Below, piece after piece: positions 35,417 through 47,462 of a stretch of 64,000 bases of DNA (position 1 is the first letter of the stretch; every line of letters starts with the position of its first letter). Made by a program: the position numbers and the translations under genes. The DNA comes from Rhypophila decipiens. Taxonomy: Eukaryota > Ascomycota > Sordariomycetes > Sordariales > Naviculisporaceae. The DNA is taken from assembly GCA_033297075.1 (NCBI GenBank), contig MU858046.1, forward strand, positions 744,001 through 808,000. The letters run 5' to 3'. The notes under the pieces were generated by a model, which saw nothing but the letters and a program-made list of their open reading frames with translations, ran no database searches and was not told the origin of the DNA.

Positions 35417-38400
35417 AAGAACCCACCCATAACCGCACAACCCTTCACGACGTGCAGATCTACAATGGGGAAGCTGGGCTCAAAGTCTGGTAGGGTAGGG
35501 TCGTGTATGTTGTGCGTGTATTTGCCCCCGTCCCGCCGCTCGTGGGGGCCCTGAACCCGGAGAATCGAGATTTACCGAAGATGTCATTCTGAGAACTGAC
35601 GTGTCTGTTCAGGTCAAGACTTCAAGCAGGGACAGAGGCCAGGCAACTTGGGCAAGGCAGCAAGGCAAGCCACTCGGCTAGTCTTCGCAAGTTTCTCCCG
35701 CTTCGGATCGAGAAACAACCAGAACCGCTAGGGAAGATCCTACGGTACCGGTACTCTATCCGTAGTGCGGATATGTGAGTGTGTGGGTTGGGTGCGTGGG
35801 TGTGTGCTGAAAAAGGTTGGGGTGGCGGCAAGCCGAGATATGTGAGCAGATCCAAGGTAGCATTCATTCCTCTTATCCCCTTGACAGATGGACACGTCGA
35901 AAGGGGCAGTTGGCCCTTATGGATTCAGTGGCCAGATTTGATTGATGGATGATTGATGGGGGAGAGCGGATTGTGAGACTGAGGCGTCTATTAGAGGGAG
36001 CCTCATCACCTTTGTATGTCATAGATATTGTCTTCAAGATTGCTCTCCGGATGCTTTTGTCCGCATTCTTGGGGCAAAGAGAGTTCCCATGTCTTGTTTT
36101 TCTCTCCGTTGATGGGGAAATGTCCAGAATCCCCTCGTTTCTTCACCCAATACGGAGACAGATGAGGACGAGGAGGCCCGATGTACGTGAACGGGTACAG
36201 ACGCGGGGAGATCAACATGACTTGCCAACATCAACTGCCATGCATGTTTGGCTTGCTGGCTGTCTTTCAAGTTCCCCCCCTGGCAGATTGTCAAGATGCA
36301 CCAAGGACCTGCAGCGGGATAATAAATGGGATGCGTCAAATTGATTGATGACGCTGCTATTCGGTCCCTGATCCGGCCTGATCTGAAGCTCGCTGGCTGT
36401 CTTCGACCCTGGTCAGTGGTTAGGTCCGTATGCCACCATCTGTCACTTCCCGGAACTATTAATGCTGTAGTAGGCAGACCAAAGCTGTGAAGCCATCCAT
36501 GATCATTACGAGCTGGGGCTGGACTGGACGAGCAGAGCAGCAGCAAGTCAATGTAGCCGCATGCCGCTTCTCGACTCTGTCGTGCGAGCTGTTAGCAGAG
36601 GCCGAGAACCATGGCATGTTTATGCCAGCTGCAGGGGAGCAAGAAACCATGAAGTGGCTGCCGGCTAAGGCGTTTGGCATGGGAGGTGGCTGCCCGGCCA
36701 CGAGGTTGAGGAAGAGCGAGTGATTGAATGATATAATGGCACTTTCAGTTTCGTCGTGGTTCGACACCGGGTTCGTCGAAGCTGGTTCGATGGGCCGTGG
36801 ACTCGTGGGGCGGCAGACGGAGACAGGTCTCTCAAGCCATGATTCAAATGTGTTGGCAGTTCAAGAACGGGATGAGATTATTCTTCAAGAAGAAGCAAGC
36901 AAAGAGACTAAAGGAAGGAGAGGGAAAGGTGAAAAAAGAAATGGAAGCCAGTGCATTGTCTCGGGCAGAGCCTAGCTTCCGCTCATAGTTCGTCTCGAGT
37001 CTCAGCTGTCGTTGTGATAAGAATCTGTGCCTCAACGGAGTTATGTATGTACCTATGTATGTACATGTTTTCTATTTTGTCCGCGCCAGCCGCCTGCTCA
37101 ATTAACCTAGGTGGAAATGTTGTGTGAAGGTGAAGGACACATGAATTTTAGGATAATGCAGGTGGATGGAGCACGTACGCGGTAGGCGCTCAGAGTAGGT
37201 TGTTCCTGCCGTCTGGTTAACAGCACAGCACGGCCCGAAACGATAACGCATACCTCATCGAGAGCCTCCATCTCAGCCATCTGGCGCCATCAACCTCCTT
37301 GGGAACTATCGAATATCGATCAAGATTTCAAAATGCAATTGGCAAGGGGAAACCGGATCAACGCAAGGAATTGAAACCTTATTTGAAGAAAAAGAAACGT
37401 CGGCGTCTAAAATGGCCCGCGGAATCGATGGAATTCCTGAAATCTGATAATGCGCGCGTGGGTGACGGACGCCCCCCCGCTGTCCAGCCCGTCGACACGG
37501 AGGGAAAAGAAGCAATCAAAGGTCCATCGAAGCTGATCTCCGACGCCACCAGGCCGAGGTGATGTGGCCCAAATTGTTCCTGGATGATTTCTTGTTCTTG
37601 TCGAGAGACTTGCTCACCGATGCTCTTGATCGTTCGTTATTCTTGGTTCGAACAGGTTCAAGTGACGAGACATCTTGGAGGTGCAGTTTTGACATCTCAT
37701 TGGTCAACCGAAAGCACGAGCCAGTTCTTATTTACAAGTCCATTGAGTCCACAAGTGCACGGATCGTGAATGGTGATCATTCCCCTGGAGGCTGGAGATG
37801 CTCGAATCTCCACTTTATGTACAGTGTACTCGGCACAGTGCGAAACTGGCAGAGGTCCAGATCCATTCCCCAACCACATGCAAGGACGGAAGGTGCCCCT
37901 GGTCTCGAGTACCTGATTCTGGGAGAGTTTGCAGTGGTATCCCAGGTACCGGGTACCGAGCTCCTCAGCCGAGCTTCGAATCGGCAAAATGGAAGGCGCA
38001 ATCATGAAGCTCTGGACCGAGCATTTGCCCATCAATTGGGAGCCTCGATATCCTAAAAATCCAATGCACTGTGACCATCCATCATTCCCATGCTTTCCAA
38101 AAAGCAAAACCCCGCAACAAACAATTCCCAGAAGAAAGCTAGTACTCTGTAGCAACAGAAGGAAAAAATAGACAGAGGAGCAGCGGTCATGGGGACGAAC
38201 CGACGACGCCACAGGACCAAGAAGACGGGATCCTCACCTGCCCCATTTTTACTCTTTTGCTTGCGCAATGCCAATACCGGCCCGGGGACTCAACGCCAGT
38301 CCCAATTCGCGGTTCAAGCCTCACATCGAGAACACTGTCAATATCCCCACCAGCAGTACACACACAGTACGCGCACGATTGTCTGCATACCGGTAACAGT

Positions 38401-39932
38401 TTGTCAGTTTATGTGCTTCCGTACCGAACTTCCGACGAATTGACGTTTGTCGTAGTATCTCTTCAAGGGTGGTGTAGGCACTGGCTCATTGGCCTGATCC
38501 GATCCAGACTTCACCCCACCTCCACCTTTCCACTCTCCCTCCACCTGCACACCGGATCTTGCTCTCCCAGTCCCAGCAAGTCCCCAGGCCCGGGTCCCTC
38601 AATCGCCGCCTGGCGCAAGTCGCAATTAACGATCCCGCTAGTTGGATACCTACCCCTCGAAGATTGGCACGGTACAACACCCGCGGGCAATCATTGACAG
38701 CCAGACCAGAACGGCAAGGTCAACACAAGGTCCTGCTCTATCCACCCAATACTTGCATTACATACGCGACCATCGAACACGCCTTCTCTCACCGGCCACG
38801 CCAATATCTCAGACGGAGCACCGAAGGCCAAAGTGGCGGCGGGAATAACTTCGCAACTGGGGGGCGGGCGAAAGAAGAGCAAGGAGGAAGGATCTGGGAA
38901 ATCGCCGGTATCAGGACTTGGACGGGGCACCTCAGACTCGGCACTGTTCGTCCTCTAGATCTCTTGAGCTGGCCCCCGAAAGAGTTGCACTTCCCACCAA
39001 GCCAAAAAGTCAGGGCCCGATCCGTATCGAGTCACCCGCCTTGCCCCGCGCCGTCCTCGAAAGGGTTGTTGCGACTGAGGCGGTGCCAAGGGTGAAAACA
39101 AGCATATCGACGGGTAGCTGCAGCTGAATGAGCCTTTGTGTCACCACCGCGTAGAGCGCAAAGGGCATTGCCCCTAACTTTCAACGTTCAAGGCCGCCAG
39201 TCCGGACTACGAGTGCTTTATCCGCTCCCCGCGCGTGACTTCGCCGGGGTCTGCGTCAACACCCCCCGTCGCCGATTCTATCTACTATTGACTCCGAGTC
39301 GCCCGTTGTGTCGCACAAGGACTCCCTTGCCAACCGGCTCCAAGCCCATTGGACGATTCTGCCAGAACAGCCTTCCCAGGAATACGAGGCAGGAGCAAGA
39401 ACGCTTTCGACCTTGTGTATCAGGGCCTCGTCAGCTAGACTGTAGCCCTGGTGAGCAACGCTGAAATATTGCGGAAAGGCACAGAGCTACAGCCGTTGAT
39501 GCTATATCTTGTCTGGTTCATCTGGCTCCCTACCTGGTCACCTCGGCCCAATACCACACTCTAATTAGAGGCGCCCTCGGATCGCCACACGTATCGAGCC
39601 TACTGGCTGGCGCACACCGTAGTCCGCAACATATTCACATACACGCACGTTTCTCAGAACCACACGCCCCCCGTCTCGTCAGCGCGCCTCAGATCAGCTA
39701 GGTATCTGGTACCCAGTTTGCGCTGTACGGCGTCAAGCGCTTCTAGGGGTCGGTGTCACTAGCTTGCTAGCTCGCCCATCTGGATCACTCCCCCTTGCCC
39801 CATCTCGGAGAGTATACGGTCTATCTGCAGCACCCTGTCTCGCAATCTACTAGTTGTGGGGCCTTGCATTGCGTTGCCGTCTGCCGCTCAAGCCCTTGAT
39901 CTGTCGCATTCTCTTGTATATAAAGACTAGTC

Positions 39933-42195
39933 ATGATGCCCAACGACATGGGTCTCGCTGAGGGAGACGTCTCAGGTGTTATGTCTGAGAGCGAGAACGA
40001 GTACGACGAACTTGACGCAAACAAAGACGACGACGACAAGATGGCCGAGCAAAACGCATCATCAGACGCAAACGGTGACAACAAGAAGAAATACGATCCC
40101 AAAGACCCTGCCCGCCCCCGGAGGAAGAAGGCCCGAAGAGCGTGCTTTGCATGCCAAAGGGCCCATCTTACATGTGGTAAGCAAGACCCTTCTTCATTCT
40201 TTATATGTACTCTCGATATGTGATAACTGACTGGGCTCTAGGTGATGAGAGACCGTGCCAAAGGTGCATCAAGCGTGGTCTGGCTGATGGCTGCCAGGAT
40301 GGTGTACGGAAAAAGGCCAAGTATCTCCACGATGCTCCTCCTGAAGCGTTGAGGCCGGTGCTGGGGCCTAATTACAACCCCAGCGCAGCCTCTTCGCGGA
40401 CGAATGGGCATCGTCATCCGTCTAATGCGGGCTCCGAGGCCTCGGGCGCGACCAACTTCTTTTCTCAGTCCAACACGTCCCAGTTTCCCGTCTTTTCGTC
40501 CGGACCGCCGCCCATATCGACCATGCCAGAGAACATGCAGTTCGGCAGCCAACACTCTCCTGTTTCGCCCTCCTTCCAGACGTTGGGCAACTCACAGATG
40601 GGTGGGATGGCGGTGCCTCAAGTCTCGAGTCCCTTGACGTTCACGTCTCCACTCTTTGATCCGAGCAACCCGGCCATCTTTAACTTCAATCTCGAGGGCA
40701 TCAACTTTGGCAGTCAGTACGGAGCTATGGAGTTTGGTATGCTCGGGCACATGTCCTCTGGCGCGGCTGAGACGCCACCGCGGGATCCCTCCTTGTCACA
40801 ACAAGGGGGCGGTGATGCCGCATTCGGGCCGTCAAACGTCTTCGGCAACGGCATGAACCAGTATGACAAGGTGTATGAGGCTGGGATGATGGGGGACTTT
40901 TTGGGCCTTGACGTGAACACGAACGGGCAATACTCGCAAGGTAACCTGCAACATGGCCTCCCCCATGCTTACGCCATTGCCGCTGGTCCAACTAGTCAAC
41001 AGAGCCCCAGTACCGAGACCAACAGCCCGCAGCCGAGCACGTACCCTTTCGAAGGGTCTCCCACTACGGCCACGTACACGGTGACGCCTGGATCTGGCAA
41101 CCAGCAGATGCCGGCTTCGCGCCCAAAGCCCAAGACGGCACAGGGCCTGGCAAAGCTTGGGCAGCAGTCGATGCTGGGAAAGCGCCAGCGCGATCCTTCC
41201 TACATCTACGAGACGGTGAAGGAGCCATTTCCATACGTGAGTAGTTTTCACAAGCTTATCGCTCTTCTCAAGGAGCGCTTCTCTCCGCAGAAGACGCTCG
41301 GCATTGCAAAGTCGCTAGCCAGCATCCGCCAGCCCTTCATTGCCTGCACGCGAACTTTGACCAGGCAGGATTTCGTCTTTATGGAGAAGAGCTTTCAGCG
41401 GGCCTTGTTTGAGTATGATGAGTTTATGCACCAATGCTCTAGCCCAGCATTGGCTTGCAGGCGAACGGGTGAGGTGGCAGGCGTGAACAAGGAGTTTACG
41501 GCACTCACGGGGTGGACAAAGGATGTGTTATTGGGCAAGGAACCGAACCTCAATGTGAACACAGGAACGTCTAATTCGTCTAGTGCCTCAAACAGCGGCA
41601 GGACGAGAGCTGCCGGCGGCAGCAGCAACACGACTACCCCACAGCTGAGGGACCAGAATGCTACGGCGGCCGACAGCAGCAATGGTGCCGGCAACTCGAC
41701 GACCAACGCCTCTGGGCCAGCCTCGGAGCCTCAGCCGGTTTTCCTTGCCGAGTTACTGGATGACGACAGCATCATTCAATTCTACGAGGACTATGCCGAA
41801 CTGGCATTCAACAACAGTCGAGGAAAGGTGGTGAGGAAGGCGAGACTGTTGAAGTATCGCACACAACAAGACAGCGGCGAACTGGGGGACGGGGGAATGG
41901 AAGACACCAACAGCAGCCCGCCACAGCCGCAAGCACAGAAAGATCCGCGGCAAAGTATTTTAAGCAATCGCGTGGCCAAGATTGACGGCGAGCACGGGAT
42001 ATCAAAACTGGAGCGGGATGGGAAGTTGGAGTGCAGCTACACATGGACGATTAAGCGAGACACTTTTGACATTCCCATGCTGATCATTATAAATGTGAGT
42101 TTTATCCTTCTTTTTTTCCTTTCTTGCCCAGCTACTAATACGTGCGATAGTTCCTGCCTTGTTACTACCGTAATCATAACCAGTTGGCGGTTTGA
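39933..42195 (+). CDS. acuK: AcuK/Ert1-type transcription activator of gluconeogenesis
   Basis: AcuK is a Zn2Cys6 regulator that, with AcuM in Aspergillus, turns on gluconeogenic genes. Three exons: 39933-40176, 40242-42094 and 42151-42195, giving 713 aa; introns are 65 and 56 bp. The zinc cluster is at C71, C74, C81, C87, C90 and C99 ([11 protein letters not shown], then [18 protein letters not shown]), split by intron 1 right after C81. A low-complexity middle precedes the conserved [20 protein letters not shown] and [16 protein letters not shown] blocks and a PAS-like domain (from about 478: [20 protein letters not shown]). The last exon encodes only [14 protein letters not shown], the characteristic AcuK C-terminus. 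Without that splice the frame would run into unrelated residues. An alternative start at the second ATG (39936) changes one residue. Confidence 0.95.
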
Positions 42196-44003
42196 ACATG
42201 GGATCTAGGACAAGTTTGGGCGCGTTTTGGCGATTTTAGGTATGAGGTTTATTTTTCTCACGTTATCTATGACGGGCATCTAAAACGGGGCGATGTGGAG
42301 GTGGTCTATATCAATAATGGGCTTATTTACTTTTTGTAAGGGCGTCAAGGGGCGGATTTCTTAACCATGTTGAATGGTTGTTTACGGTCGATTTCTGTTT
42401 TGGCCTTGTATTTTCCCTGGTCACATACTGTTCTCACTTGCTTGTTGGAATCTGGCGCATGTACATCCATGAACTCGGACGATTAGAAAGCTTGAAGGTG
42501 AATCGAAAGGCCTCGCGGCTTGTTGCTTGATCTCGACCAGTTCGGCAACATGCTGAGACGGAAGTGAGCTTTCCTCACCCTCCTTCTTGTTCGTGATACA
42601 CACCACCAGATGTGTACCTACCCAAGAAAGGTCACCGACAGACACCTGATGATCTGATAATCTGATAACGGGTAGCACGATGCACACCAACTCACCCACC
42701 GACATTCATGCAAGTAGCTTGCTTGGTACATGTAGGTACCCAAGCAGGGCTGGAATGGAACACTGAACCGTTCCGGTCCCGGAGCCGGACACAGCAGGCA
42801 CCCGGATACTGCACCCAAGTACTTGGCAAGGGAACCAGGCGAACGCGACGAGGCGGGTTTATATTGGCGTTCAAGGCACGTCATGCAGCTATCCGTGGGA
42901 TGGGCTCGCAAGCAGGGCAAGGCTTAAGTGAACATAGAGTAGCTTACTCACAGGTGTTATCTGATGCTTTCTTTCTAAACAGCATCCATATATTGCTGAT
43001 AAGAAATATGAAGGAGAAATGTAGTGTCACTAACTGCCCAGCAACCCAATTCGGGACCCTGCCTGCCTGGACTACTGGTTTCTCTCTCCTTTCCCTTTTC
43101 AATCCTCGGTATATCCCATCAGCCAACTTACGGGCCATACACGCGCGACCTCGCCTCTTCGGCCTGTCCTGTCTGTGTATCCTTCATTATTAAGGACAGG
43201 TAGATGGGTAGCACAGCATGCGGCACTATTTTGACTTTTGGGCTCCAATAGATTTGTTGTGTCTTGTCCGCTCGCTGCGCTTTCCTCTACACCCCTGGTC
43301 CTTGTCAGGTAGGTGTCACCGGACCGACCGGACATTTATTAGAGCAGACTCATCAGCAGAGAGAAAGAGAAGAAGGGTAAGACGAAGCGAACGAGCAGGG
43401 TTTGCTGGTGTCCGGTTCGTTGTTGTTGTTCTAGATTTCTTGTATTTCTTGTCTATGTATCTAAGGTAATGGATTGTACGTACATACTGACAATACGTGT
43501 TTGTTCCTGGGTATACTATGGCTTGCTTGCTGGCTTGCTGGACTACATGAATGGAAATGGAGTAAAGCAGATGCGCTTCTCAAACCCAACTCCAGGCAAG
43601 GACAAAAGACCATCACCGCCTCACTGACTCCTGGAAGTACAGATTATCGCCCCCCCCCCCCCCCCCCCAAAGGTCACACATTAGTAAATCAAGCAACCAC
43701 ACCAACCGACCCATTATCAATCGTCCACATCAGCAATTCATCCCATGACCGTATCACCCATCCCATCCTTCATCGCGCCCATTCAGGAGGCCAGACCACC
43801 ATGATGGATTCACCGCCATCATGGCCCATTGGGCAGGCCAGGCGCCCGTGATCGATCACCGATGAGCCATCATCACCCACTCAGCAAAACCAGGCGTGCA
43901 AATGCTCGATCACCGATCACCGATTTGATCACCGAGCTGCTGCCCATTCACAAACCCAGCGTCATCTCAAACCCTACCATAGCCCATTCCATTGAAGCCT
44001 CAA
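42196..44003. other. Convergent intergenic region, acuK to riboflavin kinase
   Basis: No supported gene is seen. Frames such as 42618-42920 (minus) and 42708-43193 (plus) overlap each other and have no family. It contains a poly-C tract at 43650-43668 and, just right of it, a stretch repeating GATCACCGAT-like words (43850-43935). Confidence 0.4.
43650..43668. repeat. Poly-C tract of 19 bases
   Basis: An uninterrupted run of 19 C. Such tracts are rare outside slippage hot spots, and the exact length may be affected by sequencing error. Confidence 0.9.
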
Positions 44004-44606
44004 TCACCGAACCAACCAACTACAATCCATCTCCCCACCCTCCTTCACCTCCCTAGGAAACCAAGCCTCCCTCTTCAGCAAAGAATTCCTAGCAACCTCG
44101 CAATCAAACCTAATATCCGCCACCAGCGCCTCCAGCCCCTCGTAATCCTTCTCCAGCCGTATAAACCCCATAATAAGCAACCGCATCTCACTGCCATAAA
44201 AGTCGGCCTTGAATTCATGCAGGATATGCACCTCTGCGCTGCGGACTTTGTTCTTGTAGAACGGGTTATACCCTATGCTCATTACCATTGGGTATATCTG
44301 CCATTTATTTTCTGGGGAAAAAAAGTCTGGGTGGCTGGGTGGTAAAGCGAGAGATGCCCAGCCAAAGTATACTCCGGAGGGGATATCGGTTATCCAGCTG
44401 ATGCCGGTGGAGGAGGCATTTTCGTCGACGGGGAGGTTGGCGGTGGGGATGCCGAGTTCTTTTGATCCGCGCCCGAAGCCGGATATCACCTTGCCTTCCA
44501 TGCGATAGGGGAATGGAGGTTCCGGCCCGGTGGAGGGGCCTACTATTGAGGGACGGTTTGATGTTACAGCTGCTGCTGCTGGTGTGGTTGCTGGGGTGGA
44601 AGACAT
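44004..44606 (-). CDS. fmn1: Riboflavin kinase
   Basis: The enzyme phosphorylates riboflavin to FMN, the first step from vitamin B2 to flavin cofactors. Single exon, 200 aa, a usual length for fungal monofunctional kinases. The N-terminal 30 residues are Ala/Thr/Pro-rich. The signature GFGRGSKELGIPTANLP (about 43-59) contains the GxPTAN nucleotide-binding motif. SGVYFGWASL, MVMSIGYNPFYKN and VHILHEFKADFYG follow in the expected order, the last carrying the catalytic Glu region. No targeting signal is obvious. Confidence 0.95.
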   Translation of the reverse strand: MSSTPATTPAAAAVTSNRPSIVGPSTGPEPPFPYRMEGKVISGFGRGSKELGIPTANLPVDENASSTGISWITDIPSGVYFGWASLALPPSHPDFFSPENKWQIYPMVMSIGYNPFYKNKVRSAEVHILHEFKADFYGSEMRLLIMGFIRLEKDYEGLEALVADIRFDCEVARNSLLKREAWFPREVKEGGEMDCSWLVR

Positions 44607-45753
44607 TTTGCTTGTTTTGCTGGGACTTTTGTTTGGGGCTTGACTTTTTGTTTTGGTGGTGTGACCCCCTGATTCTGGTGAAGTGGTAGATCGAGATTTA
44701 CCCGTTCAAGCCGATATGATATGAATAGTGTTCGGCTCGGTTGTAGTTTCCTTTTATTATGGAGCGGTAGATATATTACCGAGCCTCCCGCCGGGTTGAC
44801 TCAGCTGTTCTTGGTCTTGGTCTTGACTCTCGCTTGAGTGAGGAGGATCCGTGAGTTGTCTGTCGTAGGTCTGGGCTGGCCGATTTGTGAATGAAGAAAG
44901 GAGATTAACAGTGTCAACGGGCAACCAAGGTAAGATGAGTTTCAAGGTAGAACATGGCCACTCGGAGATGTTATCGGGGGCCGAGTGAAAGGGGGAAGGA
45001 GGGATGAGACGAGATGGAGAAGGTGGGGTTTGCGGGGTAGGCCGCTGCGGTGGAGGTGAGGTGAGGGAAATCATCTTCACCTCGGTGGGGGGTTTTGTGG
45101 AGAATTTGGAGACAAAGTCGATATACCTTTGGATACTCCGTTGTCGGGATGATCTTTTATACGAAGCTTTCTACCACTTTCAAGTCGACAGTATTAGCAA
45201 TCTTGATCATGAACTCATTCAAGCAACTAGGTCCAGCATTCTACGGTAAATAGTCAAACTGATGTACCTGTTCAACAAGGATGCTAACCCTGTAAGTGAC
45301 TTTGGTTGATACCCTTTTGTTAAATAAATAACTCTATCCTTCAGCTTACTGGTATTAAGGCTTTTTCTACAATGAATTAACGCCTATCAGTTCGTGAGCA
45401 AGGCCCCCTGACAGGTATTGCAGCTTGACTCTATACTGTGGAATTCTGTACGAAAATACACAGACAACGGTTGATAAAAATATCACAGACAGTTAAGTTG
45501 TCAAGTAAGCCTGGAATGTTTTATTAGGGCCATATGAGTTTTTTTCTCATGTGTATTTTGTCCCTCGTCGGTAAATCGAGAGAAGTACCATAAAGGAATT
45601 ATATCTAAGGCATATGGAGGGCAGGGCCAAGTACGAGTATCGCCCAAAATTTCCCACCCAACCATCTCCATTCGCCCATGCTGACTTTGTTGTTCCCAAG
45701 CCTTCGAAATCCTGCCAAAAGATATTCCCAGCCTCAAGCACCCTCTAGGCTGT
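44607..45753. other. Promoter of fmn1 and AT-rich spacer
   Basis: A proline-rich minus frame (45080-44757) just upstream of fmn1 lacks family or intron support. From about 45180 to 45530 the composition becomes AT-rich and several short frames are closed by stops in all frames; this may be an old repeat remnant but no ends are visible. Confidence 0.35.
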
Positions 45754-46403
45754 TCAGGCTGGGCTGCGAGATCTGCGTCTCTTAAGTGATCCCGATGCCT
45801 CACTCGTGCTGGTGGCCGATGCTTCAGTCTTCGTGTTGGCCGGGGCTTCACTGGTCGTGTTGGATGTGCCGTATTTTCCAGATATCTCAGCGTGGACAAA
45901 TGTCTGTAGGATTGCCTGGCTTGAGACTGGAATACATTGTCGCTGCTCGTACAGCTTAAGATACATCTTACTGCTGAACCTAGTGGGTCGCTGTTCATCG
46001 ATTGGCTTTAGAAAATCCTGGCCGAGATCGATCCAGGCATGGGGCACAGCTTTTCCTATCGGGGTAGCGAGTCAGTGTCCAAGTCAAAATCGAAGTTTTC
46101 AGAGGAAACAGTTATAAACTTACCAGCAATTCTATACGCCCTGATATCGGTAAGAAGTAGAATGGTCTCTGGCAAGACATACCTGGGAAAAGGCTTATAC
46201 TGATCATAGAGATCTGCACAGATAGCGCCCGCCAGGTCGTCGAGAAAGTCAATCGCAGCTTTAAGCGAATCCGCCTTCATCCCATTCGGAGGGTCTTCCA
46301 TAAGGGTAACCAAGACCTCGTTGCGAATGCCCCTTAGTTTCTCATCCCAGTCCTTATTTGCTCTCAGCTTTCCTGATGAGCCCCCACCATTACCAGATTC
46401 CAT
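45754..46403 (-). CDS. Unrecognised protein, tandem family copy 1 (193 aa)
   Basis: No known family is recognised. Two exons: 46403-46124 and 46055-45754; the intron (46123-46056, GTAAGT donor, GATAG acceptor) is at the same codon as in its neighbour at 47463-47980. The first exon reads LRGIRNEVLVTLMEDPPNGM then KADSLKAAIDFLDD and LLLTDIRAYRIA. The second reads HAWIDLGQDFLKPIDEQRP, YLKLYEQRQCIPVSSQAILQ and TFVHAEISGKYG, followed by a Thr/Ser/Ala-rich tail ending in RRRSRSPA. The helical, hydrophobic-moderate first part suggests a small all-alpha domain. There is no signal peptide or membrane segment. Support comes from the conserved exon structure of the two copies. Confidence 0.65.
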
Positions 46404-47462
46404 TTTGAGGATGGATCCGAAGAACGGAGGAAAAAGAAAGAAGGGGCTTTATTATTGTCGGGCTCTTTTGCGAAGAGAGATGTTGTGGTCGAGGGGAACG
46501 ACGTATCGAGAAGATGCGAGTTCGGCGATGTTTGTGGGAGACGGAATGAATCTGGCACAGATGACCGTGGCAGAATTAATGAGTTCGAAAGTGCCTCCAG
46601 TGTGTGTGAAGATCAGACGAGCCCTTCAATTTTCGCTCTCGACGGGAGGCTGTCAAAGTTGCCCATACAGCTGTTGACGGTCTGTTTTCCCTCTTGACGC
46701 TCCTTCCTCTCGAGTGCTCCTTCCTTGTGAGTTGTTTACTCTCATCCCATCTCAGGACTGGTCTTGCTGCCAGAAGAGCGGGGTCAGGACTCAGAATGCA
46801 AACAAACCTGAGAATGGCGAGCCTCCGAATATCGAGTCACTATTACATCTCATGAAAAACTTTTGACTGACTGTCACAGCTTTGCAAAAGGTAGAAATTC
46901 CACCTGGAAGCTGAGCACAGCCTCGAGCAACCAGGGAAGGCTTTGGTGGGTGACGGTGAATTTAACGTCCAAGAGCTATCCCAGCGAATTTAGAATGCGG
47001 ATCCCATCAAACGGAAGTTTGGAGGTTGTATTATTGCCAGCAAACCGCTGATAGTATTTGGCTGCTCAGTCTTCCTGTTGATTGCCATATCTTCCAAATA
47101 TCTCATCATGGACAAAGGTCTACAGGATCGTCTGCCTTACCAGCATCTACAGCAGTAAATCCGCAGTCAGACACAGTATCATGCATGCAAGTCCTCAAAG
47201 AATTCCTCAAAATGGGGTTAGGATCAGGGATCAATATCATGAGCCTCGAAAGGCAGATAATATCTCTATGAAACCCCTATTCGTGTTCCAGTTTGCCCTA
47301 GCATGGTGTATAAGATCCAACCACCCAAGTATGACGCAATATGTTCGGCCCGCCATCTCCAAGGTGGTTTCTTTAGTCAAGAGTCTTTGATTTGCCAACA
47401 TATATTTCCACTCGGTCCTGGTAGCCGTATACTTCATTCCACCTGCAGAGATACCATCGTCT
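46404..47462. other. Spacer between tandem copies, with a decayed third piece
   Basis: Apart from the relic listed at 47082-47138, no gene is seen. Parts of 46910-47000 resemble 48420-48480 (shared AGCCTCG.GCAACC and GGTGGGT words, and CCAGCGAATTT), which suggests that flanking DNA was duplicated along with the genes. Confidence 0.4.
47082..47138 (-). pseudogene. Decayed fragment of the same family
   Basis: The minus strand aligns with the C-terminal part of copy 1: copy 1 reads AILQTFVHAEISGKYG and the fragment reads TIL-stop-TFVHDEIFGRYG. The stop is TAG where copy 1 has CAG, a C-to-T change. Outside these roughly 60 bases no clear match was found, so most of this copy has been lost. Confidence 0.45.

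Larger units (their letters stand above)
34500..39932. other. 5.4 kb gene-poor stretch upstream of acuK
   Basis: No frame has a recognisable family. The longest (36034-36546 minus, 37559-38056 plus, 38559-39095 plus) overlap frames on the other strand and lack intron partners. The right third likely holds the promoter and a long leader of acuK. Two dinucleotide microsatellites lie at 35104-35122 and 35395-35416. Confidence 0.4.

Noticed and set aside
37559..38056. 165 aa plus-strand frame
   Set aside because: Overlaps a similar-sized minus frame, has no family, no intron partner and no coding-like bias that I can see.
39200..39932. SYGGRG-type CreA sites upstream of acuK
   Set aside because: Such six-base words (for example 39856-39861) occur every few hundred bases by chance; no tight pairs were seen.
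44757..45080. Proline-rich 107 aa minus frame upstream of fmn1
   Set aside because: Low complexity, likely promoter or leader of fmn1; no link in frame to the kinase.
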